Shown: piece by piece, positions 19,535-28,559 of the stretch
How the letters are laid out: every line of letters begins with the position of its first letter
Numbering within the stretch: the first letter of the stretch is position 1
From: Paludibacteraceae bacterium
GTDB lineage: Bacteria; Bacteroidota; Bacteroidia; Bacteroidales; Paludibacteraceae
NCBI GenBank assembly: GCA_024692565.1
Contig: JAILMN010000025.1
Span: 100,476 to 164,475 of the forward strand
Reading direction: 5' to 3'
Length of the DNA stretch: 64,000 nucleotides
The notes under the pieces: model-generated
The model's database searches: none
Told to the model about the DNA's origin: nothing
What the model saw: the letters and a program-made list of their open reading frames with translations, nothing else
Position numbers and translations under genes: made by a program

Positions 19535-21082
19535 TTAGTTAACCTCCGGCTTCATCGTTGGGAATAATAAAACTTCTTGAATCGTTTGCTGACCGGTCAT
19601 GAACATCGTCAGACGGTCGATACCAATACCGATACCCGATGTGGGCGGGAAACCGTACTCAAGCGCACGCATGAAGTCATGATCGATGATCATCGCCTCG
19701 TCGTCACCCTTGTCCGCCAGTTTCATTTGCTCCACGAATCGGTTGTATTGGTCAATCGGGTCGTTCAACTCGCTATAAGCGTTCGCCAACTCCTTGCCGT
19801 TTACCATCAATTCGAATCGCTCGGTCAAACCGGGTTTCGAGCGGTGCATCTTCGTCAGCGGACTCATCTCGACGGGGTAGTCTGTTATGAAAGTCGGTTG
19901 AATGAACGTGCCCTCACAGGTCTCGCCGAAGATCTCGTCAATCAGTTTACCTTTACCCATGTGCTCCGTATCTTCTACGCCCAATTTCTTAGCCTCTGCG
20001 CGAATTTCATCCTCGCTCATCGAAGCCAAGTTTAGACCCGTCTTCTCTTTGATAGCATCCAAAATCGGCAGACGGCGGTAGGGCGCTTTGAAATCCACCT
20101 CGTGGTCACCGATCTGCACTTTCGTCGTGCCATTCACAGCAATTGCGATGCGCTCTAACAACTGCTCGGTGAAGCTCATCATCCAGTTATAGTCTTTGTA
20201 CTGTACATAGAGCTCCATGCATGTGAACTCGGGGTTGTGCGAGCGGTCCATGCCTTCGTTACGGAAATTACGTCCGATCTCGTACACACCCTCAAAACCG
20301 CCTACGATCAGTCGTTTCAGATACAACTCGGTTGCGATGCGCAGGTACATGTCCACGTCAAGCGTGTTATGATGCGTGATGAACGGACGCGCCGAAGCAC
20401 CACCGGCTATCTGCTGCAGGATTGGCGTTTCTACCTCTGTATAACCCGCCTCATCGAACACCTGACGCATGGTGCGAATGATGGTTGCACGCTTCAGGAA
20501 CGTGTCCTTCACGCCTTCGTTTACCACCAAATCCACATAACGCTGACGATAACGCTGCTCCGGATCATTGAAGCCGTCATAAGCTACGCCGTCTTTGTAT
20601 TTGACGATCGGCAGCGGACGCAAACTCTTCGCGAGCACGGTCAATTTCTGTGCGTGCACGCTGATCTCACCCATTTGGGTACGGAAAACAAATCCTTCTA
20701 TACCGATAAAATCACCGATGTCTAACAGTTTCTTGAAAACGACATTATACATCTGCTGCTCCACGGTTGTCGGTTGCTCACCTTCGGCTACCGGCGCTTG
20801 AATATCATCGCGGCTGACATAGACCTGAATACGACCTTTGCTGTCCTGCAGCTCGATGAACGAAGCCTTACCCATGATACGCTTGCTCATCAGTCGCCCT
20901 GCGATGCGCACGGGCGAACCCGTATGCCATGTGGCGCTCTGATCATCATCAACGAAAGCCGCCTTGATATCGGTCGAATGACCGGTTACTTCATACTCCG
21001 CCGCAGGGTAGGGATCGATTCCTAAATCGCGCATCGTCTGCAAACTCTGACGGCGTACTAACTCTTGTTCACTTAGTTCCAT
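19535..21082 (-). CDS. lysS: Lysyl-tRNA synthetase (class II)
   Basis: The 515-residue product has the N-terminal OB-fold anticodon domain (VRIAGRLMSKRIMGKASFIELQD) and the class II catalytic core: RNEGMDRSHNPEFTCMELY (motif 2) and GIGIGIDRLTMFMTG (motif 3). The frame is open for another 14 codons, but these cross the -7 promoter box at 21122-21129, so the ATG at 21082 is the start. It leads the lysS-gpsA-pgi operon. Confidence 0.97.
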   Translation of the reverse strand: MELSEQELVRRQSLQTMRDLGIDPYPAAEYEVTGHSTDIKAAFVDDDQSATWHTGSPVRIAGRLMSKRIMGKASFIELQDSKGRIQVYVSRDDIQAPVAEGEQPTTVEQQMYNVVFKKLLDIGDFIGIEGFVFRTQMGEISVHAQKLTVLAKSLRPLPIVKYKDGVAYDGFNDPEQRYRQRYVDLVVNEGVKDTFLKRATIIRTMRQVFDEAGYTEVETPILQQIAGGASARPFITHHNTLDVDMYLRIATELYLKRLIVGGFEGVYEIGRNFRNEGMDRSHNPEFTCMELYVQYKDYNWMMSFTEQLLERIAIAVNGTTKVQIGDHEVDFKAPYRRLPILDAIKEKTGLNLASMSEDEIRAEAKKLGVEDTEHMGKGKLIDEIFGETCEGTFIQPTFITDYPVEMSPLTKMHRSKPGLTERFELMVNGKELANAYSELNDPIDQYNRFVEQMKLADKGDDEAMIIDHDFMRALEYGFPPTSGIGIGIDRLTMFMTGQQTIQEVLLFPTMKPEVN

Positions 21083-21121
21083 TATCTTGTCTTTTTGTTG
21101 TCTCAAAAACCTTTGTGGCTG

Positions 21122-21153
21122 CAAAGGTACAACTTTTTTTTGAATTACACAAA
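21122..21153 (-). promoter_or_regulatory. Promoter for lysS-gpsA-pgi
   Basis: On the minus strand TTTG (21150-21153), a 20-base spacer, then TACCTTTG (21122-21129). Confidence 0.85.
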
Positions 21154-21169
21154 ATTTTTTTTGATATTA

Positions 21170-21201
21170 TTTGCGTATTTGCAAAAATTGTTGTATCTTT
21201 G
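21170..21201 (+). promoter_or_regulatory. Promoter for the EF-G2-like gene
   Basis: TTTG at 21170-21173, a 20-base spacer, then TATCTTTG at 21194-21201. It is divergent from the lysS promoter. Confidence 0.85.
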
Positions 21202-21251
21202 CAGCGTTTTTGACAACTGGACTTTACAAATACACCTTAAATACAATTATT

Positions 21252-23408
21252 ATGTCTAAAGTTTATCAAGCAAATGAGATCAAGAATGTCGCTATGTTGG
21301 GCGGCTCTGGATCCGGTAAAACGACTCTGACGGAGTCGATGTTGTTCGAGTGCGGGGTCATCAAACGCCGCGGTTCGATTGAGGCTCAATCTACCGTGTG
21401 CGACTATTTCCCTGTTGAGAAAGAGTATGGTTATTCGGTGTTCTCGACCGTCTGCAACGTAGAGTTCGAGGGCAAGAAATTAAACATCATCGACTGCGCA
21501 GGTAGTGATGATTTCTGCGGTGGTACGGTAGCCGCGCTTCAGATGTGCGGTTCTGCTCTGATCGTGCTCAGCGCCAACGGTGGCGTGGAGGTAGGTACGC
21601 AGAATAACTTCCGTCTGGTAGAGAAAGCAAAGAAGCCGCTGGCTTTCGTGATTAACAAATGTGACCATGAGAACGCAGACTTTGAGCGTACGTTCAACCA
21701 GCTCAAAGAGAACTTTGGCAATAAATGTACGTTGATCCAATTCCCTGTCAACGCAGGCGCAGGCTTTAATGCCGTTATCGACGTGCTCAAAGGCAAGATG
21801 CTCGTTTGGAAAGCAGAAGGCGGTGCTCCTGAACTCAAGGACATTCCGGCTGAGTATGCTGACCGCGTAGAAGAGATGCGTTCGCAACTGTCCGAAGCCG
21901 CTGCTGAAGCAGACGAGACGCTGCTCGATAAGTTTTTGGGCGAAGGTCTCACGGACGAAGAGATCATGCAGGGGCTGAAGGGCGTGTACGCCGATGGTTC
22001 AATGTACCCCGTTCTCTGCTGCTCGGGTGCGAAAGATATGGGTATCCGTCGTCTGATGGACTTCCTCAATAATATGGCTCCGAGTCCTGCTCAGTTCAGC
22101 TATCCGACCGTGGACGGTAAGAAAATCAGTCCGGATGCAAAGGCTCCGACCAGCATCTATGTCTTCAAGACTTCCGTTGAACCGCACATCGGTGAGGTCA
22201 ACTACTTCCGCGTAATGCAAGGTACTGTCCACAACGGCGATGACTTGGAGAACATCGAGCGTGGCTCCAAAGAGCGTATATCGCAGCTCTATCAGGTTGC
22301 CGGTTCAATCCGTGTACCGGTAGATGAATTGGCTGCAGGCGATATCGGTGCTACCGTGAAGCTGAAAGATACCCGTACGGGTAACACCTTGAATGCGAAG
22401 GGCTGCGACCTGCAGTATGCTCCGATCCAATACCCGCAACCGCGTTATCGTCGTGCTATCAAGCCGGTTACCGAGTCTGATGCAGAGAAATTGGCTGCAC
22501 TCCTCACCCGTATGCACGAGGAAGACCCGACGTGGGTAGTAGAGCAATCCAAAGAGCTTCGTCAGATGATCGTTAGCGGTCAAGGCGAGTTCCACCTGCG
22601 TACGCTCAAATGGCGTCTGGAGAACAACGATAAGATGCCGATCGAGTTCCTTGAGCCGAAGATCCCGTATCGTGAGACCATCACCAAGGCTGCGCGTGCC
22701 GACTATCGTCATAAGAAACAGTCCGGTGGTGCAGGTCAGTTTGGTGAGGTTCACCTCATCGTAGAGCCCTACGAGGAGGGGCAACCGGTTAAGGAAACCT
22801 ATAAGTTCGGTAATCAGGAGTACAAGATCTCCGTCAAAGACCAGCAAGAGATCAACCTCGAGTGGGGTGGTAAACTGATCATCATCAACTCCATCGTCGG
22901 TGGTGCTATTGATGCACGCTTCATCCCGGCTATCGTCAAGGGTATCATGGATCGTATGGAGCAAGGACCGCTCACCGGTTCGTATGCTCGCGACGTACGC
23001 GTGATCATTTATGATGGTAAGATGCACCCGGTTGACTCCAACGAAATATCCTTCCGTCTCGCCGGACGTAATGCCTTCGCGCAAGCTTTCAAAGAGGCGA
23101 ACCCGAAAGTGCTTGAGCCGGTTTATGACCTCGAGGTATTCGTTCCGTCGGAGATCATGGGTGATGTGATGTCTGACATCAACGGTCGCCGCGGTATGGT
23201 GATGGGTATGGAGACTGAAAAGTCCTTCACCCGCCTCAAAGCGCAAGTGCCTTTGAAAGAACTCTCCACCTATTCGACAACTCTCTCATCGCTTACCGGT
23301 GGTCGCGCTACCTTCACGATGGCATTCAACAGCTACCAACTCGTACCGGCTGATGTACAGGAGAAACTCCTTGCTGCATACGCTGCTACCCAGGCTGAAG
23401 AAGAGTAA
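21252..23408 (+). CDS. Elongation factor G-like protein (EF-G2 type)
   Basis: The 718-residue product has the five-domain EF-G layout: a G domain with P-loop GGSGSGKT (residues 17-24) and NKCD (135-138), domain II, then domains III-V including the domain IV signature KQSGGAGQFGEVHLIVEP. The G domain departs from housekeeping EF-G. The switch I RGITI segment is replaced, and the G3 box reads DCAGS (81-85) where canonical EF-G has DTPGH, so the catalytic His is Ser. A Bacteroides EF-G2 paralogue supports translocation without GTP hydrolysis and is used under starvation; this protein may be its counterpart. ATG 21252 is the first start after the promoter. Confidence 0.9.
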   Translation: MSKVYQANEIKNVAMLGGSGSGKTTLTESMLFECGVIKRRGSIEAQSTVCDYFPVEKEYGYSVFSTVCNVEFEGKKLNIIDCAGSDDFCGGTVAALQMCGSALIVLSANGGVEVGTQNNFRLVEKAKKPLAFVINKCDHENADFERTFNQLKENFGNKCTLIQFPVNAGAGFNAVIDVLKGKMLVWKAEGGAPELKDIPAEYADRVEEMRSQLSEAAAEADETLLDKFLGEGLTDEEIMQGLKGVYADGSMYPVLCCSGAKDMGIRRLMDFLNNMAPSPAQFSYPTVDGKKISPDAKAPTSIYVFKTSVEPHIGEVNYFRVMQGTVHNGDDLENIERGSKERISQLYQVAGSIRVPVDELAAGDIGATVKLKDTRTGNTLNAKGCDLQYAPIQYPQPRYRRAIKPVTESDAEKLAALLTRMHEEDPTWVVEQSKELRQMIVSGQGEFHLRTLKWRLENNDKMPIEFLEPKIPYRETITKAARADYRHKKQSGGAGQFGEVHLIVEPYEEGQPVKETYKFGNQEYKISVKDQQEINLEWGGKLIIINSIVGGAIDARFIPAIVKGIMDRMEQGPLTGSYARDVRVIIYDGKMHPVDSNEISFRLAGRNAFAQAFKEANPKVLEPVYDLEVFVPSEIMGDVMSDINGRRGMVMGMETEKSFTRLKAQVPLKELSTYSTTLSSLTGGRATFTMAFNSYQLVPADVQEKLLAAYAATQAEEE

Positions 23409-23416
23409 AAATGCAA

Positions 23417-23436
23417 AATACCTAATTTTAGGTATT
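23417..23436. promoter_or_regulatory. Perfect dyad, candidate operator before the TonB receptor gene
   Basis: AATACCTAA (23417-23425) and TTAGGTATT (23428-23436) are exact inverted repeats separated by TT. The right arm overlaps the -33 box of the downstream promoter. The two-base centre is too short for an RNA hairpin of full stem length, and no T-run follows, so a protein-binding site is more likely than a terminator. Confidence 0.6.
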
Positions 23437-23465
23437 GTGTAATTCATAAAAAAGCAGTACCTTTG
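23434..23465 (+). promoter_or_regulatory. Promoter for the TonB-dependent receptor
   Basis: ATTG at 23434-23437 (weak -33), a 20-base spacer, then TACCTTTG at 23458-23465. The dyad at 23417-23436 covers most of the -33 box. Confidence 0.75.
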
Positions 23466-23486
23466 CACCCGAATTCAAGAAGATCG

Positions 23487-25811
23487 ATGCAGAGGTACTG
23501 TTTTATATTGCTATTCCTTATTATAAACACGTGCATGTATGTGCGCGCGCAAGTGAGTGGCGTCGTGTTGGACGAGCATGGCGAACCCCTTATCGGCGCG
23601 AATGTCTATTGGGCGAATACGGGAATAGGTGTGGCGACAGACGAAGAAGGCGCCTTCACGCTTATGCCGGTGAAGACTACCAACCGCCTCGTCGCATCGT
23701 TCGTAGGCTGCCATAACGACACGCTCACCGTCCTCAATCGTCAACCGCTGACCATCGTCCTCATCGACGAAGCGGTCATAGATGAAGTGACCATCACCGA
23801 ACGGCGAATGGGTGTTTTGAAAAGCCGCACCTCTGCCTTCGACACACAAACAATCGGCACGGAAGAGTTATGCCGCGCGGCCTGCTGTAACCTCAGCGAG
23901 GCGTTCGAGACCAATGCTTCAGTTGATGTGGCATACTCTGATGCCGCTACCGGAGCGAAGCAGATTCGCCTCTTGGGACTCAGCGGAACCTATGTCCAAC
24001 TCATTCAAGAGAATACACCTGCCGTGCGAGGCTTGGCGCAGAACTTCGGACTCGAGTATATCCCGGGACCTTGGATGAGCGGTATTCAAGTGAGCAAAGG
24101 TACGTCGTCCGTCATCAATGGTTATGAAGCTACGTCCGGACAGATCAACGTCGAACTGCTCAAACCGCAGACCCAGAACCCGCTCTCGCTCAACCTCATG
24201 TTCAATACCGAACTGATGGCGGAAGCCAATGTCATGGGCGGTTGGCAAATACCGCTCAAGGAGCACGAACACGAGCATGAGCACCATCATGAGGAAGGTG
24301 AACACTGTGACCACGAATCGCTCTACACCGGTATCATGGCGCATTATGGTCAGAATTTCATGGCGATGGACGATAACCACGATTCGTTCGTCGATATGCC
24401 CAAGACCATCAATGCCAACCTCGCCAACCGCTGGTTCTACCGTCATGGCGACTATACGTTCCAAGCGTTCGTACGCGGTTTGTACGACCGCAGGCGTGGT
24501 GGACAGATAGGCCATCATGCCGATACGATAGCCAACCCGTACCTCATCAACCTCAATACCTGGCGCGTGGAAGGATTCCTGAAGAACGGCTACATCTATG
24601 ATGACGAAAGTGGGTCGTCCGTGGCGGTCATCACGGCGGTCAGCTATCATGATCTGAATAATACGTACGGAGTACGTAACTGGAAAGCGAACCAACTCAA
24701 TGCATACCTCAATGCAATCTGGCAAGGTAATTTCGAAGGCTCCGGATTGATTGATAACGACCATCGTGTAAGCGCAGGCGTCAGCCTCAATGTGGATAAT
24801 TACCACGAGTCGCTCAGCATCCTTACGCAACCCCTTGATCGCCTGGAGATTACGCCCGGTATCTTTGCTGAGTATAGTTATAAATACGCAGAGATGCTGT
24901 CGCTTGTAGCCGGTCTGCGCATCGATTATTCCACGCGATACGGTTTCTTCGTCACCCCGCGTATGAATATCCGCTATTCGCCGTTCGAGTGGTGGACGCT
25001 GCGTGCAAGTGCAGGTTTGGGTTACCGTTCGCCGAACGTGATAGCGGACAATGCATTCGTGCTGCCGTCCAGCCGTACGCTGCACTTGGCTTCTGACATC
25101 CGTCAGGAGCGGGCGGTCAACACCGGCATCAGCACCACGTTCTATATTCCGCTGGGCAGCAGGCAATTACAACTGTCCGCCGAGTACTACTACACCCATT
25201 TTCTTAACTCGCTCATCGTCGATATGGACCGCGACAAGCATGCGGTGTATATCTACAACCAATCGGACATAGCAGGTGCGCAGTCGTTTGCGCATAGTGC
25301 ACAGATTGAAGCTACGATTGAGGTGTTGCGTGGTTGGACGTGGACCGCTGCTTTCCGTTATACCGACGTGGAGCAGACGACGTATAACTCGTCTAAGAAC
25401 CAATACGAGTTGCGTCCCAAGGCGCTGACCAACCGCTTCAAAGGCATTATCTCCACCAGTTACCAGACGCCGCTTAAGAAATGGCAGTTTGATGTCACGG
25501 CGCAGTTCAACGGCATCAGTCGTATGCCGGACGGTTTCGTGGCGTTAGGCGATTACCTCGGCGGTTATGGTACGCCGCACCCCATCACCTGGTATCCGCA
25601 ACTCATGGCGCAGATCACCAAGTACTGGCGCACATGTAGCCTATACGTCGGGGCAGAGAACATGACGAACTTCAAGCAATTTGCGCCCGTCGTCGATAGT
25701 TTCAACCCTTGGGGAGCGGACTTCGACGCATCGATGGTCTGCGGACCTACTACGGGGTGGAAAGTGTATGTGGGATTCCGGTATGACTTGGAGAAGCCGG
25801 ATAAAGACTGA
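23487..25811 (+). CDS. TonB-dependent outer-membrane receptor with His-rich loop
   Basis: The 774-residue product has a signal peptide (about residues 1-22, ending VRAQ), a CarboxypepD_reg-like extension (VSGVVLDEHGEPLIGANVYW), a plug domain (ISGTYVQLIQENTPAVRGL-type beta strands, GTSSVINGYEATSGQINVEL), and a 22-stranded-type barrel ending VGFRYDLEKPDKD. At about residues 258-278 a loop is almost entirely His and Glu, with one Cys (EHEHEHEHHHEEGEHCDHE). This is typical of receptors for transition metals or metal complexes. It has its own promoter with an overlapping dyad, so metal-responsive repression is a reasonable inference. It ends one base before a convergent DUF2490 gene. The ATG at 23487 is preferred; an upstream GTG/ATG lies too close to the promoter. 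Confidence 0.9.
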   Translation: MQRYCFILLFLIINTCMYVRAQVSGVVLDEHGEPLIGANVYWANTGIGVATDEEGAFTLMPVKTTNRLVASFVGCHNDTLTVLNRQPLTIVLIDEAVIDEVTITERRMGVLKSRTSAFDTQTIGTEELCRAACCNLSEAFETNASVDVAYSDAATGAKQIRLLGLSGTYVQLIQENTPAVRGLAQNFGLEYIPGPWMSGIQVSKGTSSVINGYEATSGQINVELLKPQTQNPLSLNLMFNTELMAEANVMGGWQIPLKEHEHEHEHHHEEGEHCDHESLYTGIMAHYGQNFMAMDDNHDSFVDMPKTINANLANRWFYRHGDYTFQAFVRGLYDRRRGGQIGHHADTIANPYLINLNTWRVEGFLKNGYIYDDESGSSVAVITAVSYHDLNNTYGVRNWKANQLNAYLNAIWQGNFEGSGLIDNDHRVSAGVSLNVDNYHESLSILTQPLDRLEITPGIFAEYSYKYAEMLSLVAGLRIDYSTRYGFFVTPRMNIRYSPFEWWTLRASAGLGYRSPNVIADNAFVLPSSRTLHLASDIRQERAVNTGISTTFYIPLGSRQLQLSAEYYYTHFLNSLIVDMDRDKHAVYIYNQSDIAGAQSFAHSAQIEATIEVLRGWTWTAAFRYTDVEQTTYNSSKNQYELRPKALTNRFKGIISTSYQTPLKKWQFDVTAQFNGISRMPDGFVALGDYLGGYGTPHPITWYPQLMAQITKYWRTCSLYVGAENMTNFKQFAPVVDSFNPWGADFDASMVCGPTTGWKVYVGFRYDLEKPDKD

Positions 25812-26615
25812 TTACCAGTTTAGGTCATATGCCACGCCAAAGGCGTGTTGAAACAAGGTCTCTTCTTCCAATTCGATGAGGCCTTTTTTCTTGGTGATAT
25901 TGATATTACGCTCGTAACTGTATGTAAAACGATAGTAGAAATTCAAACTGCTTAAACGTGTGATACGCCATTTGACGCCGGCTTGCGTGCGTACTTGACT
26001 GATGAACTGTCGGCTGTTACGTTGCTGATACTCAGGCGCATTGAGTGTATTGATTAATTCACACCAAATATAGGGTTTAACTGACTTGCCGGGAACATAG
26101 AATTCAGAAGAAATGCGGGAACGAAGCTGCCAGTTGTAGCGGTTTTTCTCTAGAGGGTTGATGCTGTCTGTACGTGCCTCCATGAGAAAACGCTCACGTA
26201 GCGAGAGTTTAGCATATGTCGTGCGGTATATGCCACTTACGGACATAAATACCCGGTGACGCAAAAGTTTGTCCGGTAGTGCATTCTTCTTGTTTGTTAT
26301 CTTCAGAGTATACCCCGCATCGAACTTCACGTATTCAATAGGTGAATAAGCGAAGGTGAGTGTGGTATGCGATGTACGGAATGAAGGACCGTCAGTCGTA
26401 TTATAGACATCGGAACGCAAATCTTCATCCAAACTCAAATGGATGCCGTTATTCCACTTCTTGTGAAATGCCGCTCCCACGCGAATTTGCATACTATGCG
26501 TATATGTTGAACTCTGCGAAGAATATTCCCATGCGTTTGCGGGGATAGAAAACATAAGGCATAGTACAGCGCATTGAGCAATAATGAATTTTTCAAAGAA
26601 GCGGTCAAAAAGCAT
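25812..26615 (-). CDS. DUF2490-like outer-membrane beta-barrel protein
   Basis: The 267-residue product has a signal peptide ending near PANA and then regularly spaced amphipathic strands (IRVGAAFHKKWNNGIHLSLDEDLRSD; VKFDAGYTLK; YAKLSLRERFLMEARTD; LNFYYRFTYSYERN). The N-terminal half matches DUF2490, a predicted 12-14-stranded outer-membrane barrel of unknown role. It is the last gene of the minus-strand operon from 30344 and follows the DUF4956 gene by six bases. Confidence 0.75.
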   Translation of the reverse strand: MLFDRFFEKFIIAQCAVLCLMFSIPANAWEYSSQSSTYTHSMQIRVGAAFHKKWNNGIHLSLDEDLRSDVYNTTDGPSFRTSHTTLTFAYSPIEYVKFDAGYTLKITNKKNALPDKLLRHRVFMSVSGIYRTTYAKLSLRERFLMEARTDSINPLEKNRYNWQLRSRISSEFYVPGKSVKPYIWCELINTLNAPEYQQRNSRQFISQVRTQAGVKWRITRLSSLNFYYRFTYSYERNINITKKKGLIELEEETLFQHAFGVAYDLNW

Positions 26616-26621
26616 AGCGGT

Positions 26622-27374
26622 CTATTTGAATTTCGTTATTTGGTCTATACTGTTATGGTTTTTCCCGGACTCCAACGAGTAGGTTACATTGATGTAGGCC
26701 ACGTCGCGCAGAAAATCGATGTGGCCGATCTCTACATCGATGATTTCCAAGCCCGTACGCTCTTTCAAATCTGCTATCAACTCGGCTCTGCGCTCGGGTT
26801 TAATCAACTCAATCTTCTCATACAGCACGATTTTCGTGGACTGTCTTTTGCGACCCCGCCATGCTTCGAAGGCCGCTGCCAACACAATAATAGCAATATT
26901 CGCAAATAGCAACAAGTACCATGCAAGGCCATCCGCTTTCAGGCTCAGCGAGTTGATTACCGACACTGCGATGATAAGGAACATATAGTTCATCTCGCGG
27001 ATAGGAACGGTTTCCGTGCGGTAACGAATCATACCGAAGATGGCGAATAGACCCAACACAAATCCGGTCTGGATGTCCAATATCTGCATCAACCACAGCA
27101 GCACGAACATACCGCTGGAGAACAGCATGTACGTCACGTAGTAGTCGCGACGGCGGCTGAAACGATAGTATATACAATATACTATCAACCACGTCACGAG
27201 CAGGTTGAAAAGGAACATCAGCGGCATTGCAACCAAGTTCACACTGATACCTAACCATTCAGCGATGCTGTTCATCAGGTACGAAATACTGTCCGTAGCA
27301 CCGAAACGCTCGGCTATCGACGGCTCATTGTCCAAAAACTCCAAAGTGGGGTTGTTCAAATCTACTTGTATCAT
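26622..27374 (-). CDS. DUF4956 membrane protein
   Basis: The 250-residue product has four hydrophobic segments between about residues 45 and 165, with the DUF4956 core GLFAIFGMIRYRTETVPIREMNYMF. A cytoplasmic alpha/beta C-terminal domain follows (LIADLKERTGLEIIDVEIGHIDFLRDVAYINVTY). DUF4956 genes very often sit next to VTC-domain genes, as here, which suggests a shared function in polyphosphate or a related polymer at the membrane; that link is contextual. The function is unproven. Confidence 0.85.
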   Translation of the reverse strand: MIQVDLNNPTLEFLDNEPSIAERFGATDSISYLMNSIAEWLGISVNLVAMPLMFLFNLLVTWLIVYCIYYRFSRRRDYYVTYMLFSSGMFVLLWLMQILDIQTGFVLGLFAIFGMIRYRTETVPIREMNYMFLIIAVSVINSLSLKADGLAWYLLLFANIAIIVLAAAFEAWRGRKRQSTKIVLYEKIELIKPERRAELIADLKERTGLEIIDVEIGHIDFLRDVAYINVTYSLESGKNHNSIDQITKFK

Positions 27375-27379
27375 AACTT

Positions 27380-28171
27380 TTACCTATTACCTATCGTCCG
27401 CTCTATGCGTCTTATCTTATCTTTGAATCGATTCTGCTTCAGTCCGGGTGTCGTCAGCGCTGTTCCGATGCAGTATTTGCTGATCTTCAGCGGTTTGACG
27501 CGTTGCTCAAGCAGTATCTTCGCCATCGGTGAGGGCATATTGCCGTCCCGTTTGAGTTCGATGATAACCAACTCCGGAAAGCTCTTGCTTTCTCCCGTAA
27601 TCACGTTCGTCCAAACCAGATGCGTGTCGATGGTCAGCCGTTCAGTCTTGGCTTTGTTCACCAGCGTGATGCGGTCAAAAATGGTGCTCAGGTGCGGCCT
27701 TATCTCGCTCCACGCGTAGCGTGATTTCTCGGCGATGAAATCTTCCACGCTGATATCGCCTCGTTTGCGGTGACCGATTGTCTGAGCGTCCAACTCACCG
27801 TCCGGCACTAAAATACGTTTCTTTTTCGTGCGGCCTTTGTTATCCTTGCGTTTGATTTCTAAATACGTCTCATCCGTGTCTATATAGTGCCTCACGCGTA
27901 TTTTCTGTCGCACCAACTGCCGGTCGTGATGCCGCATATACATGTCTAACGTCTCGGTGTCATAGTACAGCGTGTCGTAGGTCGCCATGCGTTTGCCGTC
28001 TATCTGCTGCGCGTAGTAGTCGTCTTGCGCGATCTGCAGCAGTGTAGGCAGCACCGACAAAGGCACCACATACTTGGTGTCGATGCGATTCATCAGCTTC
28101 ACGCTGTCCATCTCCGCCAGACTAATCGGCGAAAATGTACTCAAACACTTTGATAGAGTAGAGTTTGCCAT
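27380..28171 (-). CDS. Polyphosphate polymerase (VTC)-domain protein
   Basis: The 263-residue product matches the bacterial VTC-domain family. It contains MNRIDTKYVVP, ATYDTLYYDTETLDMYMRHH, QLVRQKIRVRHYIDTDETYLEIKRKDNKGRTKKKRI (the basic strands that line the tunnel), and a C-terminal VIIELKRDGN strand. In yeast Vtc4 this tunnel-like fold makes polyphosphate from ATP. Bacterial proteins are less studied. The first 50 bases overlap the upstream small gene in another frame. A shorter start at 28111 would avoid this, but it would cut the conserved ISLAEMDSVKLMN segment. Confidence 0.88.
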   Translation of the reverse strand: MANSTLSKCLSTFSPISLAEMDSVKLMNRIDTKYVVPLSVLPTLLQIAQDDYYAQQIDGKRMATYDTLYYDTETLDMYMRHHDRQLVRQKIRVRHYIDTDETYLEIKRKDNKGRTKKKRILVPDGELDAQTIGHRKRGDISVEDFIAEKSRYAWSEIRPHLSTIFDRITLVNKAKTERLTIDTHLVWTNVITGESKSFPELVIIELKRDGNMPSPMAKILLEQRVKPLKISKYCIGTALTTPGLKQNRFKDKIRRIERTIGNR

Positions 28172-28559
28172 TAGGCAGGTAGTTATATTGTTTGGCTTTG
28201 GTGCCGTTGGTGTTCCACTCGTATTTACGGATGCGAACCGGTTTATTGCGGTCGTTGTATTCCACTTCTTCCAGCACCTTGCCGGTCTTGTCGTCGTAGG
28301 TGTACGTCACGCGTTTGCGTTGACCGTAACTCGCGTACTCGATCTCCTCGACGCAGCGTCCCTGGTTGTCGTAGGTCTTCACGTGGTCGAGCCAACGCGC
28401 TTTCGTGTGCGCGTCCGTATTCCATTCTTTTACCGTCAGGTTCTTTTTCTTCTCGCGTTTGGCGAGTTGCTCCGGCGTTAATAAACTCTGGGCTGTTCCG
28501 CTAATTGCGAGCAGGCATACTAAACTCGCAACCGCAATACGTTTGATTGTAAAATGCAT
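28122..28559 (-). CDS. Small secreted protein with YD/toxin-antitoxin-like repeat strands
   Basis: The 145-residue product has a signal peptide (MHFTIKRIAVASLVCLLAISGTAQ) and then repeated motifs of the form Y-x-x-x-G-x-V-x-E-x-x-Y (TYDDKTGKVLEEVEY, YDNQGRCVEEIEY, YEWNTNGTKAKQYNY, YLPNGKLYSIKVFEY). These resemble the short hairpin strands of RHS/YD-repeat or MORN-like proteins. It starts inside the 3' end of queH and ends inside the start of the VTC gene, so it lies within a compressed operon. The function is unknown. Confidence 0.7.
   Translation of the reverse strand: MHFTIKRIAVASLVCLLAISGTAQSLLTPEQLAKREKKKNLTVKEWNTDAHTKARWLDHVKTYDNQGRCVEEIEYASYGQRKRVTYTYDDKTGKVLEEVEYNDRNKPVRIRKYEWNTNGTKAKQYNYLPNGKLYSIKVFEYIFAD

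Noticed and set aside
23417..23436. The dyad before the TonB receptor as the EF-G2-like gene terminator
   Set aside because: A two-base loop is too short for the full stem and no T-run follows.
23919..25166. Minus-strand 415-residue open frame
   Set aside because: It is antisense to the TonB receptor gene, which has clear family features.
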